A stretch of DNA of 64,000 bases. Source: Eutreptiella sp. 'Long Island Sound 2002'. Lineage: Eukaryota; Euglenozoa; Euglenophyceae; Eutreptiales; Eutreptiaceae. Under the pieces are notes generated by a model. That model was not told where the DNA came from. It did no database searches and saw nothing but the letters and a program-made list of their open reading frames with translations. Made by a program: the position numbers and the translations under genes. The stretch is from contig OZ038378.1 of NCBI GenBank assembly GCA_964036045.1, positions 148,223,596 through 148,287,595 on the forward strand, written 5' to 3'. Shown one piece after another: positions 13,501 through 25,079 of this stretch; the stretch's first letter is position 1, and each line of letters opens with the position of its first letter.

Positions 13501-16500
13501 TCGGAAAATTCTCGGATAATTCCCGGAAAATTCTCGGAAAATTCTTGGAAAATTCTCGGAAAGTTCTCGGAAAATTCTCAGAAAATTCTCGGAAAGTTCT
13601 CGGAAAATTCTCGGAAAATTCTCGGAAAATTCTCAGAAAATTCTCGGAAATTCTCCGATAATTCTCGGAAAATTCTCAGAAAATTCTCGGAAAATTCTCG
13701 GAGAATTCTCGGAAAATTCCCGGAAAATTCTCGGAAAATTCTTGGAAAATTCTCGGAAAATTCTCGGAAAATTCTCGGAAAATTCTCGGAAAATTCTCGA
13801 AAAATTCTCGGAAAATTCTCGGAAAATTCTCGGAAAATTCTCGGAAAATTCTCGGAAAATTCTCGGAAAATTCTCGGAAAATTCTCGGAAAATTCTCGGA
13901 AAATTGACGGAAAATTCTCGGAAACTTCTCGGAAAATTCTCGGAAAATTCTCGGAAAATTCTCGGAAAATTCTCGGAAAATTCTCGGAAAATTCTCGGAA
14001 AATTCTCGGAAAATTCTCGGAAAATTCTCGGAAAATTCCCGGAAAATTCTCGGAAAATTCTCGGAAAATTCTCGGAAAATTCTCGGAAAATTCTCGGAAA
14101 ATTCTCGGAAAATTCTCGGAAAATTCTCGGAAAATTCTCGGAAAATTCTCGGAAAATTCTCGGAAAATTCTTGGAAAATTCTCGGAAAAATCTCGGAAAA
14201 TTCTCAGAAAATTCTCGGAAAATTCCCGGAAAATTCTCGGAAAATTCTCGGAAAATTCTCGGAAAATTCTCGGAAAATTCTCGGAAAATTCTCGGAAAAT
14301 TTTCGGAAAATTGACGGAAAATTCTCGGAAATTCTCGGAAAATTCTCGGAAAATTCTCGGAAAATTCTCGGAAAATTCTCGGAAAATTCTCGGAAAATTC
14401 TAGGAAAATTGACGGAAAATTCTCGGAAAATTCTCGGAAAATTCTCAGAAAATTCTCGGAAAATTCTCGGAAAATTCTCGGAAAATTTTCGGAAAATTCT
14501 CGGAAAATTCTCGGAAAATTGACGGAAAATTCTCGGAAAATTCTCGGAAAATTCTCGGAAAATTCTCGGAAAATTCTCCGAAAATTCTCGGAAAATTCTC
14601 AGAAAATTTTCGGAAATTCTCCGATAATTCTCGGAAAATTCTCAGAAAATTCTCGGAAAATTCTCGGAAAATTCTCAGAAAATTCTCGGAAAGTTCTCGG
14701 AAAATTCTCGGAAAATTCTCGGAAAATTCTCAGAAAATTCTCGGAAAATTCTCGGAAAATTCTCGGAAAATTCTCGGAAAATTCTCGGAAAATTCTCGGA
14801 AAATTCTCGGAAAATTCTCGGAAAATTCCCGGAAAATTCTCGGAAAATTCTTGGAAAATTCTCGGAAAGTTCTCGGAAAATTCTCGGAAAATTCTCGGAA
14901 AATTCTCAGAAAATTCTCGGAAAATTCTCGGAAAATTCTCGGAAAATTCTCGGAAAATTCTCGGAAAATTCTCGGAAAATTCTCGGAAAATTCCCGGAAA
15001 ATTCTCGGAAAATTCTTGGAAAATTCTCGGAAAGTTCTCGGAAAATTCTCAGAAAATTCTCGGAAAGTTCTCGGAAAATTCTCGGAAAATTCTCGGAAAA
15101 TTCTCAGAAAATTCTCGGAAATTCTCCGATAATTCTCGGAAGATTCTCAGAAAATTCTCGGAAAATTCTCGGAAAATTCTCAGAAAATTCTCGGAAAGTT
15201 CTCGGAAAATTCTCGGAAAATTCTCGGAAAATTCTCGGAAAATTCCCGGAAAATTCTCGGAAAATTCTTGGAAAATTCTCGGAAAATTCTCGGAAAATTC
15301 TCGGAAAATTCTCGGAAAATTCTCGAAAAATTCTCGGAAAATTCTCGGAAAATTCTCGGAAAATTCTCGGAAAATTCTCGGAAAATTCTCGGAAAATTCT
15401 CGGAAAGTTCTCGGAAAATTCTCGGAAAATTGACGGAAAATTCTCGGAAACTTCTCGGAAAATTCTCGGAAAATTCTCGGAAAATTCTCGGAAAATTCTC
15501 GGAAGATTCTCGGAAAATTCTCGGAAAATTCTCGGAAAATTCTCGGAAAATTCTCGGAAAATTCCCGGAAAATTCTCGAAAAATTCTCGGAAAATTCTCG
15601 GAAAATTCTCGGAAAATTCTCGGAAAATTCTCGGAAAATTCTCGGAAAATTCTCGGAAAATTCTCGGAAAATTCTCGGAAATTTCTCGGAAAATTCTCGG
15701 AAAAATCTCGGAAAATTCTCAGAAAATTCTCGGAAAATTCCCGGAAAATTCTCGGAAAATTCTCGGAAAATTCTCGGAAAATTCTCGGAAAATTCTCGGA
15801 AAATTCTCGGAAAATTCTCGGAAAATTCTCGGAAAATTGACGGAAAATTCTCGGAAAATTCTCGGAAAATTCTCGGAAAATTCTCGGAAAATTCTCGGAA
15901 AATTCTCAGAAAATTCTCAGAAAATTCTCCCAAAATTCTCGGAAAATTCTCGGAAAATTGACGGAAAATTCTCCGAAAATTCTCGGAAAATTCTCAGAAA
16001 ATTCTCGGAAAATTCTCGGAAAATTCTCGGAAAATTCTCGGAAAATTCTCGGAAAATTTTCGGAAAATTCTCGGAAAATTCTCGGAAAATTGACGGAAAA
16101 TTCTCGGAAAATTCTCGGAAAATTCTCGGAAAATTCTCGGAAAATTCTCCGAAAATTTTCGGAAAATTCTCGGAAAATTCTCGGAAAATTCTCGGAAAAT
16201 TCTCGGAAAATTCTCGGAAAATTCTCAGAAAATTCTCGGAAATTCTCCGATAATTCTCGGAAAATTCTCAGAAAATTCTCCGAAAATTCTCGGAAAATTC
16301 TCGGAAAATTCCCGGAAAATTCTCGGAAAATTCTTGGAAAATTCTCGGAAAATTCCCGGAAAATTCTCGGAAAATTCTCGGAAAATCCTCGGAAAATTCT
16401 CGGAAAATTCTCGGAAAATTCTCGGAAAATTCTCGGAAAATTCTCGGAAAATTCTCGGAAAATTCTCGGAAAATTCTCGGAAAGTTCTCGGAAAATTCTC

Positions 16501-17121
16501 GGAAAATTCTCGGAAAATTCTCGGAAAATTCTCGGAAAATTCTCGGAAAATTCTCGGAAAATTGACGGAAAATTCTCAGAAAATTCTCAGAAAATTCTCG
16601 GAAAATTCTCGGAAAATTCTCGGAAAATTCTAGGAAAATTGACGGAAAATTCTCGGAAAATTCTCGGAAAATTCTCAGAAAATTCTCGGAAAATTCTCGG
16701 AAAATTCTCGGAAAATTCTCGGAAAATTCTCGGAAAATTTTCGGAAAATTCTCGGAAAATTCTCGGAAAATTGACGGAAAATTCTCGGAAAATTCTGGGA
16801 AAATTCTCGGAAAATTCTCGGAAAATTCTCCGAAAATTCTCGGAAAATTCTCGGAAAATTCTCGGAAAATTCTCGGAAAATTGTCGGAAAATTCTCAGAA
16901 AATTCTCGGAAAATTCTCGGAAAATTCTCGAAAAATTCTCAGAAAATTCTGGGAAATTCTCCGATAATTCTCGGAAAATTCTCAGAAAATTCTCGGAAAA
17001 TTCTCGGAAAATTCTCCGAAAATTCTCGGAAAGTTCTCGGAAAATTCTCGGAAAATTCTCGGAAAATTCTCGGAAAATTCTCGGAAAATTCTTGGAAAAT
17101 TCTCGGAAAATTCTCGGAAAA
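9564..17121. repeat. Left-family 1.4-1.7 kb higher-order repeat, five tandem copies
   Basis: A composite landmark, D with AAACTTCTC one monomer later, occurs at 9564, 11015, 12499, 13904, 15430 and 17122. This gives copies of 1451, 1484, 1405, 1526 and 1692 bp. Each length is a multiple of 11 minus the net register shift counted inside it: 132x11-1, 135x11-1 (two slips, one 12-bp monomer), 128x11-3, 139x11-3 and 154x11-2. Copies share, in order, a run of perfect monomers with CCCGG, a P landmark, closely spaced D pairs (110-132 bp apart), CGATAATTC slips, CTTGG then AAAGTTCTC, and TCGAAAAATTC. They differ by whole-monomer insertions and deletions. Earlier D plus AAACTTCTC sites at 3585 and 8750 are relatives. 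Confidence 0.85.
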
Positions 17122-17803
17122 TTGACGGAAAATTCTCGGAAACTTCTCGGAAAATTCTCGGAAAATTCTCGGAAAATTCTCGGAAAATTCTCGGAAAATT
17201 CTCGGAAAATTCTCGGAAAATTCTCGGAAAATTCTCGGAAAATTCTCGGAAAATTCCCGGAAAATTCTCGGAAAATTCTCGGAAAATTCTCGGAAAATTC
17301 TCTGAAAATTCTCGGAAAATTCTCGGAAAATTCTCGGAAAATTCTCAGAAAATTCTCGGAAAATTCTCGGAAAATTCTCGGAAAATTCTCGGAAAAATCT
17401 CGGAAAATTCTCAGAAAATTCTCGGAAAATTCCCGGAAAATTCTCGGAAAATTCTCGGAAAATTCTCGGAAAATTCTCGGAAAATTCTCGGAAAATTCCC
17501 GGAAAATTCTCGGAAAATTCTCGGAAAATTCCCGGAAAATTCTCGGAAAATTCTCGGAAAATTCTAGGAAAATTCTCGGAAAATTCTCGGAAAATTCTCG
17601 GAAAATTCTCAGAAAATTCTCAGAAAATTCTCCCAAAATTCTCGGAAAATTCTCGGAAAATTGACGGAAAATTCTCGGAAAATTCTCGGAAAATTCTCGG
17701 AAAATTCTCGGAAAATTCTCGGAAAAATCTCGGAAAATTCTCGGAAAATTCTCGGAAAATTCTCGGAAAATTCTCGGAAAATTCTCGGAAAATTCTCGGA
17801 AAA

Positions 17804-18150
17804 TTGACGGAAAATTCTCGGAAAATTCTCGGAAAATTCTCGGAAAATTCTCGGCAAATTCTCGGAAAATTCTCGGAAAATTCTCGGAAAATTCTCGGAA
17901 AATTCTGGGAAAAATTCTCGGAACATTCTCGGAAAATTCTCGGAAAATTCTCCGAAAATTCTCGGAAAATTCTCGGAAAATTCTCGGAAAATTCTCGGAA
18001 AATTCTCGGAAAATTCTCGGAAAATTCTCGGAAAATTCTCGGAAAATTCTCGGAAAATTCTCGGAAAATTCTCGGAAAATTCTCGGAAAATTCTCGGAAA
18101 ATTCTCGGAAAATTCTCGGAAAATTCTCGGAAAATTCTCAGAAAATTCTC
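17804..18150. repeat. G-type repeat, altered copy with a 12-bp monomer
   Basis: Starts with D at 17804, then GGCAAATTC and a CTGGG monomer as in other G-type repeats. Here the next monomer reads GGGAAAAATTCTC instead of GGGAAAAATCTC, so one base is added near 17906 before GGAACATTC. The GGGAAATTC monomer that follows TCCGAAAATTC in other copies is a standard monomer here. It ends at the S1 slip at 18151. Confidence 0.7.
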
Positions 18151-18470
18151 GGAAATTCTCGGATAATTCTCGGAAAATTCTCAGAAAATTCTCGGAAAAT
18201 TCTCGGAAAATTCTCGGAAAATTCTCGGAAGATTCTCGGAAAATTCTCGGAAAATTCTCGAGAAATTCTCAGAAAATTTTCGGAAATCGTCGGATAATTC
18301 TCGGAAAATTCTCAGAAAATTTTCAGAAAATTCTCGGAAAATTCTCGGAAAATTCTCAGAAAATTCCCCGAAAATTCTCGGAAAATTCTCGGAAAATTCT
18401 CAGAAAATTCTCGGAAAATTCTTGGAAAATTCTCGGAAAATTCTCAGAAAATTCTCGGAAATTCTCCGAT
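18151..18470. repeat. Triple-slip cluster, copy 1, with CTCGAG
   Basis: Three register slips lie close together: S1 at 18151, a monomer reading GGAAATCGTC then GGATAATTC at 18282, and the CGATAATTC slip at 18457 (spacings 131 and 175). A CTCGAG hexamer (XhoI-type) at 18257-18262 precedes the middle slip. The same set recurs at 20576 and 22704. Confidence 0.8.
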
Positions 18471-18956
18471 AATTCTCGGAAAATTCTCAGAAAATTCTCG
18501 GAAAATTCTCGGAAAATTCTTCGAAAATTCTCGGAAAGTTCTCGGAAAATTCTCGGAAAATTCTCGGAAAATTCTCAGAAAATTCTCGGAAAATTCTCGG
18601 AAAATTCTCGGAAAATTCTCGGAAAATTCTCGGAAAATTCTCGGAAAATTCTCGGAAAATTCTCGGAAAATTGACGGAAAATTCTCGGAAAATTCTCGGA
18701 AAATTCTCGGAAAATTCTCGGAAAATTCTCGGAAAATTCTCGGAAAATTCTCAGAAAATTCTCAGAAAATTCTCCCAAAATTCTCGGAAAATTCTCGGAA
18801 AATTCTCGGAAAATTGACGGAAAATTCTCGGAAAATTCTCGGAAAATTCTCGGAAAATTCTCAGAAAATTCTCGGAAAATTCTCGGAAAATTCTCGGAAA
18901 ATTCTCGGAAAATTCTCGGAAAATTCTCGGAAAATTCTCGGAAAATTCTCGGAAAA

Positions 18957-19625
18957 TTGACGGAAAATTCTCGGAAAATTCTCGGAAAATTCTCGGAAAA
19001 TTCTCAGAAAATTCTCGGAAATTCTCGGATAATTCTCGGAAAATTCTCAGAAAATTTTCAGAAAATTCTCGGAAAATTCTCGGAAAATTCCCAGAAAATT
19101 CTCGGAAAATTCTCGGAAAATTCTCGGAAAATTCTCAGAAAATTCTGGGAAAATTCTCGGAAAATTCTCGGAAAATTCTCAGAAAATTCTCGGAAATTCT
19201 CCGATAATTCTCGGAAAATTCTCAGAAAATTCTCGGAAAATTCTCGGAAAATTCTCGGAAAATTCTCTGAAAATTCTCGGAAAATTCTCGGAAAATTCTC
19301 GGAAAATTCTCGGAAAATTCTCGGAAAATTCTCGGAAAATTCTCGGAAAATTCTCGGAAAAATCTCGGAAAATTCTCAGAAAATTCTCGGAAAATTCCCG
19401 GAAAATTCTCGGAAAATTCTCGGAAAATTCTCGGAAAATTCTCGGAAAATTCTCGGAAAATTCTCCGAAAATTCTCGGAAAATTCTCGGAAAATTGACGG
19501 AAAATTCTCGGAAAATTCTCGGAAAATTCTAGCAAAATTCTCGGAAAATTCTCGGAAAATTCTCGGAAAATTCTCAGAAAATTCTCAGAAAATTCTCCCA
19601 AAATTCTCGGAAAATTCTCGGAAAA
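18957..19625. repeat. D-S1-S1'-D-P higher-order repeat, 669-bp copy
   Basis: D at 18957 is followed 60 bp later by the GGATAATTC slip (19017) and 175 bp after that by the CGATAATTC slip (19192), then D near 19493, P near 19598 and the next D at 19626. Its 669 bp equal the 581-bp unit found at 21184 and 23367 plus eight monomers. The extra stretch includes GGAAAAATCTC and CCCGG monomers. Confidence 0.8.
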
Positions 19626-20575
19626 TTGACGGAAAATTCTCGGAAAATTCTCGGAAAATTCTCAGAAAATTCTCGGAAAATTCTCGGAAACTTCTCGGAA
19701 AATTCTCGGAAAATTCTCGGAAAATTTTCGGAAAATTCTCGGAAAATTCTCGGAAAATTCTCGGAAAATTCTCGGAAAATTCTCGGAAAATTCTCGGAAA
19801 ATTCTCAGAAAATTCTCGGAAATTCTCGGATAATTCTCGGAAAATTTTCAGAAAATTCTCGGAAAATTGTCGGAAAATTCTCAGAAAATTCTCGGAAAAT
19901 TCTCGGAAAAGTCTCCGAAAATTCTCGGAAAATTCTCGGAAAATTCTCGGAAAATTCTCGGAAAATTCTCGGAAAATTCTCGGAAAATTCTCGGAAAATT
20001 CTCGGAAAATTCTCGGAAAATTCTCGGAAAATTCTCGGAAAATTCTCGGAAAATTCTCAGAAAATTCTCGGAAAATTCCCGGAAAATTCTCGGAAAATTC
20101 TCGGAAAATTCTCGGAAAATTCTCGGAAAATTCTCGGAAAATTCTCGGAAAATTCTCGGAAAAATCTCGGAAAATTCTCGGAAAATTCTCGGAAAATTCT
20201 CGGAAAATTCTCGGAAAATTCTCGGAAAATTCTCGGAAAATTGACGGAAAATTCTCGGAAAATTCTCGGAAAATTCTCGGAAAATTCTCGGCAAATTCTC
20301 GGAAAATTCTCGGAAAATTCTCGGAAAATTCTCGGAAAATTCTGGGAAAAATCTCGGAACATTCTCGGAAAATTCTCGGAAAATTCTCCGAAAATTCTCG
20401 CAAAATTCTCGGAAAATTCTCGGAAAATTCTCGGAAAATTCTCGGAAAATTCTCGGAAAATTCTCGGAAAATTCTCGGAAAATTCTCGGAAAATTCTCGG
20501 AAAATTCTCGGAAAATTCTCGGAAAATTCTCGGAAAATTCTCGGAAAATTCTCGGAAAATTCTCAGAAAATTCTC

Positions 20576-20850
20576 GGAAATTCTCGGATAATTCTCGGAA
20601 AATTCTCAGAAAATTCTCGGAAAATTCTCGGAAAATTCTCGGAAAATTCTCGGAAAATTCTCGGAAAATTCTCGAGAAATTCTCAGAAAATTTTCGGAAA
20701 TCGTCGGATAATTCTCGGAAAATTCTCAGAAAATTTTCAGAAAATTCTCGGAAAATTCTCGGAAAATTCTCAGAAAATTCTCGGAAAATTCTCGGAAAAT
20801 TCTTGGAAAATTCTCGGAAAATTCTCAGAAAATTCTCGGAAATTCTCCGA
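20576..20850. repeat. Triple-slip cluster, copy 2, with CTCGAG
   Basis: Slips at 20576, 20696 (GGAAATCGTC) and 20838, spacings 120 and 142. These are one and three monomers shorter than in the other two copies. CTCGAG lies at 20671-20676. It follows a G-type repeat that starts at D 20241 with G at 20342, in which a CGCAAAATTC monomer replaces GGGAAATTC. Confidence 0.8.
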
Positions 20851-21183
20851 TAATTCTCGGAAAATTCTCAGAAAATTCTCGGAAAATTCTCGGAAAATTC
20901 TTCGAAAATTCTCGGAAAGTTCTCGGAAAATTCTCGGAAAATTCTCGGAAAATTCTCAGAAAATTCTCCGAAAATTCTCGGAAAATTCTCGGAAAATTCT
21001 CGGAAAATTCTCGGAAAATTCTCGGAAAATTCTCGGAAAATTCTCGGAAAATTCTCGGAAAATTGACGGAAAATTCTCGGAAAATTCTCGGAAAGTTCTC
21101 GGAAAATTCTCGGAAAATTCTCGGAAAATTCTCAGAAAATTCTCAGAAAATTTTCCCAAAATTCTCGGAAAATTCTCGGAAAA

Positions 21184-21764
21184 TTGACGGAAAATTCTCG
21201 GAAAATTCTCGGAAAATTCTCGGAAAATTCTCAGAAAATTCTCGGAAATTCTCGGATAATTCTCGGAATATTCTCAGAAAATTTTCAGAAAATTCTCGGA
21301 AAATTCTTGGAAAATTCTCAGAAAATTCTCGGAAAATTCTCGGAAAATTCTCGGAAAATTCTCAGAAAATTCTGGGAAAATTCTCGGAAAATTCTCGGAA
21401 AATTCTCAGAAAATTCTCGGAAATTCTCCGATAATTCTCGGAAAATTCTCAGAAAATTCTCGGAAAATTCTCGGAAAATTCTCAGAAAATTCTCGGAAAG
21501 TTCTCGGAAAATTCTCGGAAAATTCTCGGAAAATTCTCAGAAAATTCTCGGAAAATTCTCGGAAAATTCTCGGAAAATTCTCGGAAAATTCTCGGAAAAT
21601 TCTCGGAAAATTCTCGGAAAATTCTCGGAAAATTGACGGAAAATTCTCGGAAAATTCTCGGAAAATTCTCGGAAAATTCTCGGAAAATTCTCGGAAAATT
21701 CTCGGAAAATTCTCAGAAAATTCTCAGAAAATTCTCCCAAAATTCTCGGAAAATTCTCGGAAAA
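21184..21764. repeat. D-S1-S1'-D-P higher-order repeat, 581-bp copy
   Basis: D at 21184, GGATAATTC slip at 21244, CGATAATTC slip at 21419, D at 21633, P near 21735, next D at 21765, then another slip at 21825 exactly 581 bp after the first. 581 is 53 monomers minus two bases, matching the two 10-bp monomers inside. The D at 21063 lies 121 bp (11 monomers) before the start. Confidence 0.85.
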
Positions 21765-22703
21765 TTGACGGAAAATTCTCGGAAAATTCTCGGAAAATTC
21801 TCGGAAAATTCTCAGAAAATTCTCGGAAATTCTCGGATAATTCTCGGAAAATTCTCAGAAAATTTTCAGAAAATTCTCGGAAAATTCTCGGAAAATTCTC
21901 AGAAAATTCTCGGAAAATTCTCGGAAAATTCTCGGAAAATTCTCAGAAAATTCTCGGAAAATTCTCGGAAAATTCTCAGAAAATTCTCGGAAAGTTCTCG
22001 GAAAATTCTCGGAAAATTCTCGGAAAATTCTCAGAAAATTCTCGGAAAATTCTCGGAAAATTCTCGGAAAATTCTCGGAAAATTCTCGGAAAATTCTCGG
22101 AAAATTCTCGGAAAATTCTCGGAAAATTCCCGGAAAATTCTCGGAAAATTCTTGGAAAATTCTCGGAAAGTTCTCGGAAAATTCTCGGAAAATTCTCGGA
22201 AAATTCTCAGAAAATTCTCGGAAAATTCTCGGAAAATTCTCGGAAAATTCTCGGAAAATTCTCGGAAAATTCTCGGAAAATTCTCGGAAAATTCTCGGAT
22301 AATTCCCGGAAAATTCTCGGAAAATTCTTGGAAAATTCTCGGAAAGTTCTCGGAAAATTCTCAGAAAATTCTCGGAAAGTTCTCGGAAAATTCTCGGAAA
22401 ATTCTCGGAAAATTCTCGGAAAATTCTCGGAAAATTCTCGGAAAATTCTCGGAAAATTCTGGGAAAAATCTCGGAACATTCTCGGAAAATTCTCGGAAAA
22501 TTCTCCGAAAATTCTCGGAAAATTCTCGGAAAATTCTCGGAAAATTCTCGGAAAATTCTCGGAAAATTCTCGGAAAATTCTCGGAAAATTCTCGGAAAAT
22601 TCTCGGAAAATTCTCGGAAAATTCTCGGAAAATTCTCGGAAAATTCTCGGAAAATTCTCGGAAAATTCTCAGAAAATTCTCGGAAAATTCTCAGAAAATT
22701 CTC

Positions 22704-23023
22704 GGAAATTCTCGGATAATTCTCGGAAAATTCTCAGAAAATTCTCGGAAAATTCTCGGAAAATTCTCGGAAAATTCTCGGAAAATTCTCGGAAAATTCT
22801 CGGAAAATTCTCGAGAAATTCTCAGAAAATTTTCGGAAATCGTCGGATAATTCTCGGAAAATTCTCAGAAAATTTTCAGAAAATTCTCGGAAAATTCTCG
22901 GAAAATTCTCAGAAAATTCTCGGAAAATTCTCGGAAAATTCTCGGAAAATTCTCAGAAAATTCTCGGAAAATTCTTGGAAAATTCTCGGAAAATTCTCAG
23001 AAAATTCTCGGAAATTCTCCGAT
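22704..23023. repeat. Triple-slip cluster, copy 3, with CTCGAG
   Basis: Slips at 22704, 22835 (GGAAATCGTC) and 23010, spacings 131 and 175, identical to copy 1. CTCGAG is at 22810-22815. Copies start 2425 and 2128 bp apart, so the cluster marks a larger repeat of about 2.1-2.4 kb in the 18-24 kb zone. Confidence 0.8.
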
Positions 23024-23366
23024 AATTCTCGGAAAATTCTCAGAAAATTCTCGGAAAATTCTCGGAAAATTCTCCCAAAATTCTCGGAAAGTTCTCGGAA
23101 AATTCTCGGAAAATTCTCGGAAAATTCTCAGAAAATTCTCGGAAAATTCTCGGAAAATTCTCGGAAATTTCTCGGAAAATTCTCGGAAAATTCTCGGAAA
23201 ATTCTCGGAAAATTCTCGGAAAATTCTCGGAAAATTGACGGAAAATTCTCGGAAAATTCTCGGAAAATTCTCGGAAAATTCTCGGAAAATTCTCGGAAAA
23301 TTCTCGGAAAATTCTCAGAAAATTCTCAGAAAATTCTCCCAAAATTCTCGGAAAATTCTCGGAAAA

Positions 23367-23947
23367 TTGACGGAAAATTCTCGGAAAATTCTCGGAAAAT
23401 TCTCGGAAAATTCTCAGAAAATTCTCGGAAATTCTCGGATAATTCTCGGAAAATTCTCAGAAAATTTTCAGAAAATTCTCGGAAAATTCTCGGAAAATTC
23501 TCAGAAAATTCTGGGAAAATTCTCGGAAAATTCTCGGAAAATTCTCAGAAAATTCTGGGAAAATTCTCGGAAAATTCTCGGAAAATTCTCAGAAAATTCT
23601 CGGAAATTCTCCGATAATTCTCGGAAAATTCTCAGAAAATTCTCGGAAAATTCTCGGAAAATTCTCAGAAAATTCTCGGAAAGTTCTCGGAAAATTCTCG
23701 GAAAATTCTCGGAAAATTCTCCGAAAATTCTCGGAAAATTCTCGGAAAATTCTCGGAAAATTCTCGGAAAATTCTCGGAAAATTCTCGGAAAATTCTCGG
23801 AAAATTCTCGGAAAATTGACGGAAAATTCTCGGAAAATTCTCGGAAAATTCTCGGAAAATTCTCGGAAAATTCTCGGAAAATTCTCGGAAAATTCTCAGA
23901 AAATTCTCAGAAAATTCTCCCAAAATTCTCGGAAAATTCTCGGAAAA
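23367..23947. repeat. D-S1-S1'-D-P higher-order repeat, second 581-bp copy
   Basis: D at 23367, slips at 23427 and 23602, D at 23816, P near 23918, next D at 23948 and the following slip at 24008. All internal spacings (60, 175, 581) equal those of the copy at 21184. Variant bases differ slightly, including an extra CTGGG monomer near 23511 and a TCCG monomer near 23720. A further copy starts at 23948 and breaks up before the gap. Confidence 0.85.
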
Positions 23948-24432
23948 TTGACGGAAAATTCTCGGAAAATTCTCGGAAAATTCTCGGAAAATTCTCAGAA
24001 AATTCTCGGAAATTCTCGGATAATTCTCGGAAAATTCTCAGAAAATTTTCAGAAAATTCTCGGAAAATTCTCGGAAAATTCTCAGAAAATTCTCGGAAAA
24101 TTCTCGGAAAATTCTCGGAAAATTCTCAGAAAATTCTCGGAAAATTCTCGGAAAATTCTCAGAAAATTCTCGGAAAGTTCTCGGAAAATTCTCGGAAAAT
24201 TCTCGGAAAATTCTCAGAAAATTCTCGGAAAATTCTCGGAAAATTCTCGGAAAATTCTCGGAAAATTTTCGGAAAATTCTTGGAAAATTCTCGGAAAATT
24301 CCCGGAAAATTCTCGGAAAATTCTTGGAAAATTCTCGGAAAGTTCTCGGAAAATTCTCGGAAAATTCTCGGAAAATTCTCAGAAAATTCTCGGAAAATTC
24401 TCGGAAAATTCTGGGAAAATTCTCGGAAAATT

Positions 24433-24632
24433 NNNNNNNNNNNNNNNNNNNNNNNNNNNNNNNNNNNNNNNNNNNNNNNNNNNNNNNNNNNNNNNNNNNN
24501 NNNNNNNNNNNNNNNNNNNNNNNNNNNNNNNNNNNNNNNNNNNNNNNNNNNNNNNNNNNNNNNNNNNNNNNNNNNNNNNNNNNNNNNNNNNNNNNNNNNN
24601 NNNNNNNNNNNNNNNNNNNNNNNNNNNNNNNN
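24433..24632. other. Assembly gap, exactly 200 N
   Basis: Exactly 200 N, flanked on both sides by satellite. A round 200-bp run is a customary placeholder for a scaffold join of unknown length, so the true distance is unknown. The last GG before the gap is at 24425 and the first after it at 24639. The difference of 214 is 19 monomers plus 5 bp, so the placeholder does not keep the 11-bp register. The landmark vocabulary also changes across it. It is best read as a join between two contigs, not a measured interval. Confidence 0.97.
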
Positions 24633-25079
24633 ATTTTCGGAAAATTCTCGGAAAATTCTCGGAAAATTCTCGGAAAATTCTCGGAAAATTCTCGGAAAAT
24701 CCTCAGAAAATTCTCGGAAAAATCTCGGAAAATTCTCGGAAAATTCTCGGAAAATTCTCGGAAAATTCTCGGAAAATTGACGGAAAATTCTCGGAAAATT
24801 CTCGGAAAATTCTCGGAAAATTCTCGGAAAATTCTCGGAAAATTCTCGGAAAATTCTCGGAAAATTCTCGGAAAATTCTCGGAAAATTCTCGGAAAATTC
24901 TCAGAAACTTCTCGGAAAATTCTCGGAAAATTCTCGGAAAATTGTCGGAAAATTCTCGCAAAATTCTCGGAAAATTCTTGGAAAATTCTCGGAAAATTCT
25001 CGGAAAATTCTCGGAAAATTCTCGGAAAATTCTCGGAAAATTCTCGGAAAATTCTCGGAAAATTCTCAGAAAATTCTTG

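Larger units (their letters stand above)
1..24432. repeat. Left sub-array (family L) of the 11-bp satellite
   Basis: This half is recognised by variants not seen right of the gap: the P landmark CTCCCAAAATTC (for example 3391, 5876, 8554, 10184, 11524, 15928, 17631, 18774, 19598, 21735, 23337, 23918), the G landmark CTGGGAAAAATC followed by GGAACATTC (512, 1073, 1667, 6624, 7206, 20342, 22459), and the slip pair GGAAATTCTCCGATAATTC (2679, 4096, 5075, 7734, 8327, 9261, 10713, 11789, 13142, 13646, 14612, 15117, 16238, 18457, 19192, 20838, 21419, 23010, 23602). The combination CTTGG, one monomer, then AAAGTTCTC is also typical. Positions come from reading by eye and a few may be missed. Confidence 0.85.

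Noticed and set aside
24433-24632. Unique insert or transposon hidden in the N run
   Set aside because: Nothing can be said of masked bases. Both flanks are plain satellite, and the exact 200-bp length indicates a placeholder.
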